Assembly (NCBI RefSeq): GCF_018691265.1
Contig: NW_024881296.1
Location: 14,043,427-14,107,426, forward strand
DNA: 64,000 bases
Origin: Tyto alba
Lineage: Eukaryota > Chordata > Aves > Strigiformes > Tytonidae
Direction: 5' to 3'
Made by a program: the position numbers and the translations under genes. Numbering within the stretch: the stretch's first letter is position 1; every line of letters begins with the position of its first letter. Under the pieces are notes generated by a model. That model was not told the origin of the DNA. It searched no databases and worked only from the letters and a program-made list of their open reading frames with translations. Shown here piece after piece: positions 12,371 to 25,929 of the stretch.

Positions 12371-13984
12371 AGGAGCACTGCAACTGGCAGGGAAGGAAGG
12401 TTTTGGGCACAAGGACTAGCTCCTGACCTTGGCCACCCCAGAACTTCCATCTAGTGCAATTTGTCCTTGGGCGGGGAGGTGTCTCTGGATCACTTTGGGG
12501 AACTAAGTCAGATCCATTAAACAGTACCTCAGTGAGATTGAGCAAGGCACAGATGGTCTAACCATAAATCCCCACTCAGTTACTCTCTAACCCAAAAAAC
12601 CACAAGCAGGAGCATCCTGGCATCCCCATTTGCTGTGGGACATGCTTGTGACTGGGATCTTCCAGCTGCCCATCCCATGACACAGGGGACAAGACAATGA
12701 ACTCCCCTAATAAAGAGACTGTTTAGGTGCCTGCTTGCTCCTCCGCACATACCACACAAATTGCCCACAGGGAAATCTTCTCCATAACCATCTCAGTTAG
12801 AGGTTAGTTTACATTTTTGTTAGGCTGGCTCTACATGAGAAAAAGTCTCTTCTCCTGGAGATTGATGGGTAAATTACTTGAGCAAAGAGGTTCAACCGAA
12901 GTTCAGATTAGCATCTAGACTAAATTAACAAGCCTCTTTGGTTGGCCCATTATTAATTCTTAAATTGGGAGACCACATGAATTTCTGCACCTGTGACTGA
13001 ATAAGTAACCTGTAAACATGCACATGCAGGAGTTTGCCAGTATGAGTCTATTTGGACTCTGTCTTGGCCATGATATACTGGGAAAACCACTTATTCTTTG
13101 ATTTTATTTTCAGGCCAGATTCTCTGTACATCGTTCCAGAGAATGTCATTTACAGACAGTTTTTATCATGTTTACTTTGATCCTAGAGATACTCAGCTGG
13201 AAAGAAGTACAAGGAATTTAGGGGGCATAATTACTAGAATTCCTTATACCTGCCAATCTGGCTGTATTGTGGAAACCCCATTAAGTGTATTGGAGAAAAC
13301 CTCAGAAAAGACAGAAAGGATTTAAGCATTACCTGCCTTATTAATCTGTCTAAAAGCATTGCTCCAAAGAGAAGGTCAAGTATAATTTCAATTGTTTTAC
13401 AGCCACTGCAGTTAAATACCTTCAATTAAATCTCTATGACTACATAGCATCATAATAATACCTTATACCTCCAGGGCCCTTAGTTAAAATTTCTTAACAT
13501 TTTTATAAATCTTCTTCCAATGATTAAGAAGCTGGTCTTCAAGCAGCCCCATGAGATGGGACTAGACTTCAGAACACCTAGTCTGGAGACCACAAGCAAA
13601 GCAATCAACACCTCTAGTTGTGATGTTCAAGTAAAAGCCCCAAAGGAACCTCACTACAAGAGCTCTTCTCATACAGCTCCATTTTAGCAGCCTCCACCAC
13701 CTGGTGCTTTATGTCCTGGCTCCTCTATGGGTTGCAGAGAAATTAAGCACGGAGAATTTTGATGAATACAAAAAGGATTTAGGCACTAAGTGTCAGGAAC
13801 AGTGCTACAGGGTAGAAGAAAAGTTACACAAACATTATACTCCCTTCTGATAAATAGCTGTACGGCAGCAAACACGTCCTACAAACACACAGAATATGCC
13901 AACTTCTTTAATGAGATACATTATTGTTAAAATTAGTCACTTAATGCAGCATGAGATGTGCCCCATAGCTGATTACCATAAACC
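12371..13984. other. Unique non-coding sequence
   Basis: No repeat, RNA gene or coding segment is recognised. There are open frames of 60-80 codons only. Confidence 0.5.
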
Positions 13985-14095
13985 CCAGTGTGTTGTACAA
14001 GCCTTGTACGAGATAACTCATTTACAGATAATGAAACTAACAGATGAAGGAATTGCTTCTGAAATGACTCAGGCTTCAGCTGTGAACTGCTGTGA
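13985..14095 (-). repeat. MIR-like SINE fragment
   Basis: The run aactcatttacagataatg, then aaactaacagatgaaggaat, then tgcttctgaaatgactcagg matches the reverse MIR core (cattttacagatgaggaaactgag, then aagtaacttgcccaagg) in order and spacing. The family is old in all amniotes and present at low copy in birds. The assignment is by eye. Confidence 0.5.
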
Positions 14096-17000
14096 CCTCA
14101 TCTCCAGGCTCCTGAGGACATGCCCTCACTCAGCTTGGATAGCTGGTCTTCTCTTTGAGGCAGGGGCCAAGTTTTAGGGCTAGTTTTGATCTTTGATCTT
14201 CTCATCATGTCACCCACTTTTCTCCATCTTCTCACTTCACAGGAGGATGTATTAGGACTACTTATTCAGGCCCCAGAAACAACCAGAGGGAGCACTGAAG
14301 AGCCTGTGGTCTCAGAGAAACCACAAAATAATTCTGCTGTGACAGCTGATGCTGCAGCTCCCACACCTCTACAGTGGTAATACAGCATGTCAGCCTGCTG
14401 CTTTTGTGCAAGCAGTCATGGGATTACCTAGAGATTACAAACACGGCACAAATAAAGCAACTTCTTGCTCTGTGCCTTCATTTTAAACTCTTCTTTCTTT
14501 CAGCTTGGAGGACTTCTGCCCATTTCCCTATCCACCCCTCAAAGGCAGCAGAGAGTGCAACAGATGGGGAAGGAGGTATCAGCCTAAAACTATATGCCCA
14601 GCCTCAATTCAGAAAACTGAATATCTTCAGGCATGGCTCCACTAGGAAATTAGCAGATTACAATTTTGAAAAAAATGGTGCAGTTACATTTCTAAACATA
14701 CTTTTCTGGATTTGACCCTTCCTCTCATGTCTCAAACTTCCATTAAACTAAGGCCAATTTGAAGCTTAGTACGTAGCATAGACCACGCATGTCTCAATCT
14801 CTCTACACATGCTGCTATGGTATTTATGAGAGGAGGGTCCAAGACTCCCTCAGCCATGTGATGGTGGCCTTCCTGGTCCTTCGGTGTGAGCCTGGCAGCC
14901 CAGCCATGTCCTCGTCAGGGTCACAAAAGTCCACCAACACAGGCTGCCAGACCACTTGCACAGTGCATCTGGGCTGAACCACGGCTTGCCCCTTGCCTGG
15001 ATGCGTGGGGAAGGGGGACTGGCTGCAGCATCAGCCCCCCGTGAATGCCTGGTATGTTATTTCACCCCAGTGACTTCAGTATCTACCACTCCCTATCTCC
15101 AACACCCTCTGAACAAGCAGGATGGCATGTTGTGAGAAGACCTGTTTGTTAAGCACACAGGAATTTTCAGGATTTGCTCTCAGACAGGACAGAAGGTTTC
15201 CTCCAGAAAGGTCAGAGGGTGCTGTTCTGGTGAGATTGTGCAGTTTTCAGCATTTTGTGGTTCACTGTAAGTGGCATTTAAGGTTGCTAATCCTTTTAAA
15301 CTCCTGCACTGGTTCTTTTCATTAGGTTACTATACCCAGCAATTACATATGCAGGGCAAGGGAAAGCTCAGCTTTTCTCCCTCCTCTGGCTCAAATTCTC
15401 AATACCTTAGGAAAATAGAAACAACCCACTGTATTTAGGCTGCCACCTTCTTTTTGTGGATTCTGCCATTCAAAGGCAGCTGTATTTATATAAAAACATA
15501 ACACAAGATTTGCCAAATGTCCAGCCAGCCAGTATCTTACACAGCAATTGCAGATACCTAGATAGGAACAAGACAAGCAGAGATACTTTCTGTGCATGTT
15601 CTCTCAAACTTAGTTTGGGACTCTGGGATTTTCAGAACCCAAAGTAATTTCTTTGTATTTGGGTTCCCCCCATCATCCCTTTCCCATATGCTTCTCCATT
15701 TGTTTTTTGGACTCATGTACCAGATGCTAAAGGTTTACAACATGTGGCAGTGTTATGCACTTTTCCAGGGCCCCGTATGAAGCAGACTCTCTTGTATCTT
15801 CTGATCCCCCCCAAACATCTTGTTGGTGGAGACTACCTCAGGACATTTTTGCCATCCATGCTTCCACCCCTCTCCAAACACCACTACACTGTGAGCTACT
15901 GCAGGCTTTCACTGGTTAACAAGCTGCCAGGGCATCATTGTCACAGGGTATTCACCTAGAATAATCTCAGACATGGGCATAGTTAAAGTCTAGAGAGGAG
16001 TGAAGGAAAGAATGGATGGGTTTAGCCAGCAGCCTGGAGCTTCATGCATATTTGCATATATCACTGGAGATAAGAGGATGAACAGGTGAACACTCCACCA
16101 TCTTTTGTTTTCATTGTGATGAGTTGAGGCTTCTGAGGATACCAGAGCTGAGAGAGCCTTCTTGATATTTCCTTTTCCAGAGCATGCCTGCAGCAGGACT
16201 GGGAAGTGCTGGATGCAGACAGCAGCCTGGGTGTTGGGAGCAATGCAGCCACACAAGGGCTGCTTGCTCCACAGACCTCAGCAGCATGGGTGAATCATCG
16301 CCATGGATGGCTCTGCTGCTTGCAGCTCTGGCGCAGCAGTGCGTGGTGCAGACATACCTTCCTTCCCTGCCCTCCCCAGCCTGCTCTACGCTCATCCCTG
16401 CACCAGAGAGGAGCTTTCCATTCCAGTGCATTCCCAGGAGCTGCAGCAACACCTGTACCTTCTTATTTCCCATGGGATGTCCTCAAAATGTCTTCCAACT
16501 TTCTTAATCCTATCACCTAGCATTGCCCTTGCAATCACATGCCCAACATATACTTCAGTGCAAGGTGCCTATCAAACACCAGCAGGCTAATGTGGCAGAG
16601 ACCTTATTCTCTGATGGCTGCAGTGGAAATCACTGTACAACATGTAGAGGCAGGCTTTCTGCGTATGAGTTGTGAGAGTGAGCATGGTTATCAGAGCTGC
16701 CAGCCCTTGCATGAGCTGGACTCTGCTTAGGGCCTATTTACTTAGCATTTTTCCCCAAAAATGACAGTGAAGAAAACAGTCCAAAAGAAATACTGCTGTG
16801 ACAGGCAGGAATCTTGCACACTTTATCATATGCACTAGGCCCAGCTGGGCTTTCTGATCAAGTATCTTGCGGGCTGAGTCAGCTCGTCAGAAATTTGGTA
16901 CCCCTGGGTGCCTGAGGCCAGGAATGTGTTTCCCTGTCTGAAAACACAATATATATCCATATGTGTCTGTGGGAGTTAAGGCCAGAACATTGCTTGCACG

Positions 17001-17243
17001 AGGAAGGTGCATGTTCTTCCAGCACTGCAGCCCTAAGGCATGATATCTACAGAAGGCAGAGGCAAGCATAATGCTTTTATAGAGGTTGGTCAAGTGATTT
17101 ATATGAGAGCCACCAGCAAAGCATACAGAGGCCTTGGATTCACTTTCAGCTTCTCCTGAATTGCTAGACAAAGATCACATGTTCAGATCCAATTTCTTCA
17201 ACTGTAGGTGAGAGAAGACCCCAGTAAAGACCCAGTTACTACC
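14096..17243. other. Unique non-coding sequence
   Basis: No gene or mobile element is recognised. A GC-richer stretch at about 16.15-16.5 kb carries 95-120 codon open frames in several frames on both strands at once, the usual sign of composition rather than coding. Confidence 0.5.
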
Positions 17244-17271
17244 TTTTTTTTTTAGTTTTTTTTTTTTTTTT
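17244..17271 (+). repeat. Poly-T tract
   Basis: Ten T residues, an AG interruption, then 16 T residues. It is simple sequence with no associated retroposon body recognised. Confidence 0.85.
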
Positions 17272-19314
17272 CCCTGTGTGAGTTTCCCCCTCTCCAGGTT
17301 TTTAAGAAGCAGTTTATGCATCATCAACATCTGTGTTACAGTATTTGGAGGATTGATTTCCTGGCATGCAGCAAGGAGCACCCAAGCCCAGAAGTAACTG
17401 ACAGCAAAGGAGATGAAAAAACCCACTCAGGATGGTGGATCAGAGGAACATCTAATTGCAGGGAAAGTATCTTCCATTCGCCCTTCATAGTCATCCATGG
17501 GGGAGGCTAAAAAAACCCACCCCAAATGCAGTATTGCATAAGGTAACTCTCCCATAAAGTGCAGCACCCTTCCCACGGATAGTCACTTGAACACCTTTCC
17601 TGTACCTTAGCGGGGCTTGAATATGGCTTTAAAATGATCTAGATGAGGTAGTGAAGAGGGAAGACTGAATTCTCGGCATCAGTAGAAAAGCAAAGAATAG
17701 AGAGAAGGAGGTGCAGGAAGAAGTAACATTGGATTGGAAGACCCCGTTTGTTGAGAGAAGCAGCTAAGAATAATTCTATGGTTCTTGTGCCCCATTTATA
17801 TATATACTAATAAGAAATGAAGGCACATTTAAGTATGAAGCTGCTACTATGACTCAAACTCCTCCAGTCTGAGTCAATGCCAAAACCCAGTAAAAATAGC
17901 ATACTAGTGACTTGTTCCTGCTGCCTGACTTCACCAGGGGAACTACACAGACAAAAAGGCACCCAACTGCAGCATGGTGTTACTGCTTTGCCTGACACAT
18001 ATTGCTAACGCTTCTCTCAGATGAGTCAATGAACACTCAGTACCTGTTGGGTTGATGAACTGGCAAAGCTGCATGAGCCCTACTAAATCTGCTGCCCTAA
18101 GAGGTTATGTACTTCTTCCCCTCCACCTGCCACCTCCCAGCCTTTCTGCAGCTGCAGGGGGCCTGAGCAATGGAGACTAACCACCACATTTGAAGACTGC
18201 TTGCTTACTTTAATATACTGTCTCTAACTGTTAGGAAGCTTCAGAATGGGAGCCAGCCCAATCACTCCTTTTCTTAACTTCATTGCAAGCCTACTGGCTT
18301 GGACAACAGAGCAGAGCTACCCTTTAGTTGTCCTATTTGAGATCATCACCTCCACCCTTCCCACCACCCACACAAACACTTTTCCTCAGGAAGCAATTAC
18401 ATTGCCATTCACTTTAACAAAAGTTATTCATCTTCTGAATTGGCCTTCAATAAGGCCAGCATCAGGCAAGCACATTCATTACGGGCTCACCCATGAATAC
18501 CAACCCCTCCCTCTTACAGAGGGTTTAACCCACATTAAAGCTCAGTCTTTTAGAAGTTGTTTGCAGCATTCCCTCCACAAGAGTTCCCCAAACAATGTGC
18601 TCATGATACAACTCACATTGATCAAATAGGTTATCCATTAAAGCAACCTCTTCACTCTCCTAGCTTCACACACAGAAAAACTCTCCTTCTCTTAAGATAT
18701 AAAAGACCTTCCTTTAAGGTATGAAGCCTAAATAAACTCAGCTGCACATTATTAGCCACATGACGGAAACTGCTGCTCGAGTGAGGACTGTGCTGAGCTG
18801 AGGAATGAAGCAACCAAAAAGCTGGTGTGTCTCAGGGCATGGCCAAGATGTCTCAAATCTTATGTCCCAACAGGGAGAGTGAAGACCTTGGTGCTTCATG
18901 ACTTAGAATTTTCATTATCACATCCTGAAGTTATTTTAACCTCATTTTATTTGGAAACAAGGCTTAGGCTGTGCCTTGTTTTGTGTGTATGTATGTGTGT
19001 ACCCCTACAGACTTTTAAACTGATTGGAGAGTTTCAACCATATTTAACAGATTAAAATATTAAGTTTTCATGGGTTTTATGGAAACTGACATCTGAGAAA
19101 AAGACAAGAGTCCTGAGTTAAAGCTGCGGCATGAGATCACTCCCTATTAGCTATCAGTGACTACACTTTAGAAAGGGCCCTTATAAGTGTTGAAAAATTT
19201 CTTTCAGATGTTATGGAAACATAGCTATTCAGTGGCTTGCATGTTAGCTACCCAAGGGTATCGCCAGCCTTGAGCTACACATCTGTAAGAGATCATTCCT
19301 TCCTCATTCTGGTG
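17272..19314. other. Unique non-coding sequence
   Basis: A purine-poor stretch at about 18.24-18.65 kb keeps a 127-codon plus-strand frame open (18,246-18,629). Its translation is rich in T, L and P, has no recognisable domain and is probably a by-product of strand composition. Otherwise nothing is seen. Confidence 0.5.
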
Positions 19315-19505
19315 CTCAAAAAATTCTTGTTTGAGTTCTTATAGACCTTGACTCTCATCCTACTCCCTCACTCTGTAGATTCAGCTCTTCCAGTCCTTCT
19401 CACTGACTTCCTTGCAGGCTCCTTTCTTCCATGTTCCAGTGCCCTTTGTTTTGTCAACTTTGTGATAACTAGGTGCCTGGATCTGAATGTGGCATGAAAA
19501 TAAGC
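19315..19505 (-). repeat. Possible CR1-type LINE 3' fragment
   Basis: Read on the plus strand, ttatagaccttgactctcat, then pyrimidine-rich text, then tccagtccttctcactgac and finally ggtgcctggatctgaatgtg follow the reverse complement of the CR1 3' region (a 'tatagacctt...atcatatcc', 'ctcagtctttcctcat', 'accagaactg' series). The similarity is weaker than at the four CR1 relics further on. Confidence 0.5.
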
Positions 19506-22239
19506 TCCCTGTTGAATAATGCATCTCTCTAGCCCTTACCTTTCCTCCCTTGGCAGGAAAAGGTTGTCACATTTGTTTCCACCTTTCCATTCAGCCAGCT
19601 GAAGAAAACTGCTGGCACCTACACCTTGCGCAGACTCTCGGAGAGGCTGGAATTACAAATTCATGCTCCTTGTTCCTGCATCATCTTTACAAATTGGTAG
19701 CTTTACATCTTTATACTTCTGTGACCAGCAGTAGCAGTCAATCTCTCTTCTCTTTTGGCACAACACTGGTAAGCGGAGGAATAGTAATTTAATTTTTGCC
19801 CTGATTTTCAAGAAAAAGAATGTGGATGGGGTAGTCCAAAGAAGAGGAATATTTTTTTGCACATGAGCAGACTGAATGAGAGAAGGTGCCTCAGGCACCT
19901 TATCAGCAAAATGTGAAAGCAAACTTTGCTGTGAAGGGTCCAAACTCTGAAGACTTTTGTAAGTTCTTAGCTCACGCAGAGACACAGTTCCTAGTCAGGT
20001 CACTGGGAATTTCTACCTGAACTCTGAATTAAACTAATAAGTTTCAGATCCAGGCCTACGAAGTTCAAACCCTTACTTCAGAATTCGTCTTGTTCTAATA
20101 CATGCAATAAAAGTTGCAAGTGGCTCTTTTGGCTAATTTTGCCTGTGTTTTTCCTTTTTTATAAATAGGGACCCTACAGAATGAGATGAAAAGTGACCTC
20201 CTCTTAACCCAGGGACAGGGATAGTCCAAAGGGTTGCCATACAAGTTTTTCCAATCTCCACCCTGCCAGGATAATGCACTATCCACTGTGGAGCCACCTC
20301 TGGGCTAAAAGAGCCGTGCAGCCCCCATGCTGATTTGGGAGTTTGGCCTTTCTGCTGTGGCTGCCAAAAGTGACAGGAGTTAGTGCTAGGTTTGCTTTCT
20401 ATTAACAGCTGTGCTGAGATCATGGGGTTTCTTAAGCTCTCAGTGTCCAACTGAAAACTTTCAGTCAGCAGAGCTGTTTTCTGATGGAATCACACTGGTG
20501 ACCTGGAGGTGAAAGATGATTTCATCTGTGTTTCCACTAAAACAACTTCATGGCTCAGAGTTCATCCTGTCCATAAGTACTGTGAGAGCAGCCCTAGAAA
20601 TGAGTATAAACGTGTGTGGTTGCATCTATACGCAGCAGTATGCCTTTGAGTATCTGCACTTGAATGCAAAGACCTGAACTACTCAGAGTGAGTGATTTAG
20701 ACATTTGTAATTATGGCACAGCCTGGGTTTATTAAGGCTACTGAAGCTCATTAATGAACTTTGAAGTATGCTTAAAATGTATAGGAGTAGAGTTAAGATG
20801 AGGCAGATTCAATTTCAAATTAATGGCTGGAATTCATTAAAAGGGCAGTAACAGGAATACTGGGGATCCACAGAATCTGTCCTTACCCCGTGTTCTGGTG
20901 GAAAGCAAAGAAGCTGTAAGAGTACACATGATAGTCATACAAGGAGCTCTGACTGAACATCTCTGCCCACTAAACTCAGGTCTGGGCTAGCTCCATGAAG
21001 TGACTGAACTGAACTCAGAGCCCAGCTATTCATACTGAAGGGAAAAGGTAGCAAGCCTATCCAGTAAGTCCACAAATGAGGATAGAGCTGGTATTTTTTT
21101 GCTAAAATTATTGAAAAGGTCCTGAAAAACATTTCTCAGTATATTTCAGTAAATTTCATAAGTACTCTAAAAACACTAGTCAGACAGTTTCTGATGCCGC
21201 CTTCTTGATCCAGGCCTCTCAACACTAAAATGGGAGGTGGGCCCAAGTCCAGGTTTAAATCCAGACCTGGTTTCCAGGTTAGCTTTAGCATAAATGTACA
21301 GATGCATCCTTCCAAATATTTTAATCCAGGTCAGGCATGGGCTTTTGAAGCAAATCTCCTGATCGTGGCCACTGCCTGCTGTTTGGTTTACATTGCAGAG
21401 AGGTCTCAGGGTGCACGAGACCTCTTTCAGATGAACCAAAGCAGTAAGATGCACTCCTGCTGTCAATGTCTACAGGCCTCCGCCTAATCTAACGTAAAGG
21501 CATCAGGATGTCTAACAAGATCACTGGATCCTCAGCACCAGTGGTTCAGGCCAGCGGATTCACTCATTGCCCTGCACTACCATCTAACAGAAGCATGATG
21601 TAGACTCTCTATAGCATAGGAGTACCTGAAAAAACATTAAGTACAAAGCACGTTGTACGGGGTTTACCTTCCTTCTTAAAATGTGCATATTTGTACTGAA
21701 AGAGAAGGAAACAAGTATCAGTATCGCTGTCATGACTAGAGACCCCTGCCATTGCCCAGCATAATCTTGGTTCAAACTATAAGGACAAATGTCAAAAATG
21801 CCATTTTCATGTATTGTTAAAATGCAAAAAAAGAGAGCAAGATGTCAGCACAAATGCTTTCCGCTGCATTTCCTGGGCTTGATTATTACTGTGTGTTTGT
21901 GTGAAAAATGCAGGTTCAGAGGTAGATTTGGAAAGAACAAAGCACTGGGTGTGGTAGCAGATCTCAAAACTGCCAGTACAGTGGTAAAAATGTCGTCTTG
22001 GGCACTGCAGGAGGCCCTTGGGAGCCGGAGGGACCCTGGACATGGGAGCAGGGCACCTTCAGGCATGTCCCCCCAGGCAATCAGCCAGCTGCTTGCAAGG
22101 CCTCCTGTTGTTTAAGATGCAGCTGGAGGTGGGGCACGGCTGCTTGAGATTGCTTTTTCAGAGCACAGCCAGTACCTCTGAGTTAGTCTGTAAAATGGCG
22201 TTGCTGCCAGGAGTCCAGCTCTGACTTATCTCCTACTGG
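19506..22239. other. Unique non-coding sequence
   Basis: No gene or repeat is recognised. AT-rich text with TAAT motifs occurs at about 20.7-20.85 kb. Confidence 0.5.
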
Positions 22240-23070
22240 TGGTTTTGACTCGAGCAAGGAAATATTTTCTGTTGCTGCGTACAAACATAATTTGATCTTA
22301 ACTGTTGCAGTAGGCTATAGTTTATTAAATGCACAAGACCGATTAAGCCTGTTAAGATACTTGTTTACTAAAGATAATTAAAGATGGCTTTAGAAGTTGT
22401 ATGTAAACTGTGGTTTAGCAAGACTGGAATAAATATATAGACAATATTTTCCCGCCTTAGCTTTAGTTATGACAGAGGAAATAAGATGGGTGACCAAAAA
22501 ACGTTGGAGGTGAGAAGATTAAGAAGTAAACCCCAGGTTTTCCGTGGGCACTGCTTAGAAAGATTGCTTTGTCACAAATGGTGTGTAGATAAATTTATTG
22601 CTACATACAGGATAATATAACATTGTATAGTTCAAAGTTATTTAATATGAACAGTAATACTGATGACCTCTGTAGCTGTAGATTATTTGAAATTAAAAGC
22701 AGCAGAACTTCCAAGATAGATTAAAATAATTTTGTATTAATGATGAGATAGGAAGAAAGAAGATTATAGGGAGGGCTCTGGCTCACCCTGGGGCTGTGGG
22801 AATGGGTGTCCATCCATGCTGAAAATTCCACTTGCAGATGTCCCGAGATCTCTCTTGAAACTTGAGTTTTGTCTGATAGGTTTCTTTCCTAATAGGCTGC
22901 CCACCTATGCACATCCCTTATCATAAATCTTCAGTTTTGAAAATGAATGTTTTCTCTTTCTTGCTCATTATCCACATAATTGCACAATTAATGAATTATG
23001 TGTCACTGTTGTTCATGATTTCTGCATGCCATTAGCTCTGTTTCATTGCTCTGTGATCATTGCATTACAT
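22240..23070. promoter_or_regulatory. Enhancer-like AT-rich segment with a 9-bp inverted repeat
   Basis: This segment is dense in TAAT, ATTA and TTTA motifs and nearly free of CpG and open frames. At 22,973-23,002 the words cacataatt and aattatgtg form a perfect 9-bp inverted repeat around gcacaattaatg, itself containing ATTA. Such clusters suit homeodomain binding. Whether it is conserved or active cannot be told from one sequence. Confidence 0.3.
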
Positions 23071-25929
23071 GTTTACCCGTATAAGTAAAATCCTTCTCTG
23101 CCACTGCAAGTTCCCAGTTTCTTTGCAGCAGGTTTCTCCAAGTGTCACGGTTGCCAGCCCATGGCTATGGGTCAAGAGGCATCAGAACTTAACTTTCATC
23201 ATATGGTAATAAAAGCGTCTTCTTTGGTCCAGTGCCTACCTGCTGCAGCTGGGCCTTTGCTGGAAAGGATGTGGTACATTCCTGATTTAAATAAAGCCCT
23301 GGGCACTTCTGTGGTACACACCAATAAGGTTCTGCTTGTGCCCAAAAAGGCAAGGCAGCCCTGCCATCTCCTCGAGCCCCTTACATGACATGGAGTCTCC
23401 TTTCTTGTAATGCATATGAACTTGCAGGAAAAATAAACCAAAAACCAACACAGGATCTTTCTCTCTCCAGAGGATACAAATTAGGCCTGTCTATCTTGCA
23501 TAGCTATCCTAATACAGACTTGTTGTCTGATGCTCTGCCCTGCTCCAGTGTGGATACAGTGTATGCCAAGCAAAGGTTTTTTCTTGTGCAAAGTTTTGGT
23601 GCCTTCCCAGGCAGTGGAAATGTGGATAGCAACAACTCTTTCTCAGCTGAGAGGTGTAAAACAAGAGAGAGACAGAAGTGACAGCAGTGACAGTCCTTTG
23701 TCATAAGGGCCTGAAAATTGCTGCAAACAAGTGTGCAACACGAAAAAAGGATGATAGATGGTTTGCCATTTAATATGGGGGACTTAATCCTGCAGGAGAG
23801 GCTCCTTCAGTGTTACACTTGGCCAACACACTGCAATGAGCCTCAGAGACACAGCGGGCTTGGCAGATCACTTGCATGGCATTGCAGTCCCTGACGCTCC
23901 TCTCCCTACACAGCTGGGAATCCCACCAGCACCAGACAGCATTTGGTGCATGCCAAGGTGGCAGCCGACTTGTATCATGAGGGAAGCAGAGTTTGGCCCC
24001 TACTTTGAGGGGTGGCACTTTGAGAGATGCAGGCTACCCCCTGCACTGGGCATGCAGTTACACCGGTCCAGGCTCTGCAGGGCAGCTGAGGCTGTGCACA
24101 GACCAGATCGCCTTGGCTTAGCTGGGGCTACTCCTGCACCTCTCTGCAGGGCTGATTTCCCTGCGATTATATATGTCTCTGCAAACACCTCATGAAAACT
24201 GGTATCATCTGAATGCCGACCTGCCTCAGAAGGTATTTATGAGACTTGTGTAATTAAACATTCATAACTTCAGCTGAAATATAGAGATGAAAGATGCAAG
24301 ATGTAATTACGAAGCATTATGATGGTGATTATGTGGCTAAAACTGAAATGATCCAAGTGGGACAGCTCTTCAGCCTCTCACCTTTCTGTCAAGATCTTTT
24401 CCTCCCTAGGGGCTAGGAACAGAGATGTGTGTGTGTGTGTGGGGGGGGGTTGCTGGATTTTGCCTTATTTTGTACGTGGACAGCAGCAGCACCGCGCACG
24501 GCAGGTGGGACACTCTCCTCCTGTGTGCCAGGACACGGGGGCTCTCAGTAACAAGGCATTTACTCACTAAGAACCATTAAGAGGGAAGGAAATCTCCGGA
24601 GAACCTGCCTGCTCACTGCATGAACCGCAGTTTTCATCGGCTTCATAAATAACAGCTGAAATACAAGATGAAGACCAGAGCAGAGAGCCTTATCAGTTAA
24701 AATGTCATCCATGGTCATGAGACACACACTGTTCTCCTTTGGGATTTTCTCTCCTCTCCAGCATCTCAACCTGTTGCAAAAAAAAAGCCTTGAGAGCAAG
24801 AGCAGGACTTTCTCGAAGGACTATTAGCAGTGTGTGTGAGAGCAGGTGGATTAGGAGCATTTTTTCTCTTGTCTTCCGGCAGGCATGCAGCTCAGAGCAG
24901 TGTGCCCAAGGCACCTCTTGAATATTTGGGGGTGGAGCTGAGAGGAGCTATGTCTGTACCTCTCCATACCTCCACCCTGGAGAGATTTTAGGTTATGGTT
25001 ACAAAAGCAAGATGAAGTGAAGCTGAGTACCAGAGTCTTATCTCGCACCACGGGAGGGGGCACTGCCTCTGCACCCACCTCCTTTGCGCACCCATCCCTG
25101 AGGAAATGTCAGCACAGCTGTGCGAGTACCCAGGCTGCTGAAGAGCCCAGACACATCTGGCACTGCTGGCTGCATCTGCACTAGGAAACAAAGCAGGGTC
25201 AGGGCATGAGCACTGGCTCTGGCCTCTGACTGTTCATACCATCACATTTTGAGCATGCTGACCGGCATGATTTTGGCCCACGACAGCTAGTCCCCCACCA
25301 GGCAACAGTTGGGGACAGCATAAGCCAGACATGATCTACTGTGTTTTGGGGGCTGAGAAAATTTAGCGGTGCAGGCAACAAACTGTGATACCTCACTTGG
25401 CCTCAGAGTCCGAAAATGGTCTCTGGGGAGTACTATTTATTTCTATAAAGAGCTGCTGAGGGCCTGAGCACAGAGGCTGCGGCCAGAGCAGGCCTGGAGC
25501 ACAGACCTGTCTCTTATCTATACAACATGTGCTGCTAGAGCTGGCAAGAGGCTTTTACCTCATTTTGCTTTTGTTTCTGTGGATAAACCCAAGATACCGT
25601 GCTCAAGGGCTGTCACTGCAGCAACTGGAGACAAGCGTGCATTGGCCCCATGGCACTGCTCCCACGAGGTCTTCATGAAACACAGGGCTCCTGCAAGTGA
25701 CTCGGCTCACCCCTTCTGCACAAAAACTGAAACGGGTGGGACAGCAGAGAGGCATGGCTGAGAGGGCAGCAGCCACAGGTCTGGCAGCATGGCCAGCTCA
25801 GCCCCTCCTGTCCCGTCCCAGCGCCCTGCCAGGCAGCTCTGCTCTCCTGGGGTATGGCTTTTCTGCCAAAACAAGCCAAAGAGTTAATCTGTCAGGTAGA
25901 CCCAGCCCGAGTTGCATGATACCGCTGAG
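23071..25929. other. Unique non-coding sequence, partly GC-rich
   Basis: Contains the small simple repeat at 24,426-24,449 listed separately. A TAAT-rich stretch lies at about 24,215-24,365 and a GC-richer stretch at 24.9-25.9 kb carries 60-80 codon open frames on both strands. No protein, RNA gene or repeat family is recognised. Confidence 0.5.
24426..24449 (+). repeat. (TG)8 followed by G9
   Basis: Eight TG units run into nine G residues (sharing one G). It is a short compound microsatellite likely to vary in length. Confidence 0.9.

Noticed and set aside
16111..16590. Cluster of 95-120 codon frames on both strands
   Set aside because: Several frames are open simultaneously because of composition. 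No protein resemblance.
18246..18629. 127-codon plus-strand open frame
   Set aside because: It sits in purine-poor text that removes stop codons. The translation is low in diversity and unknown.
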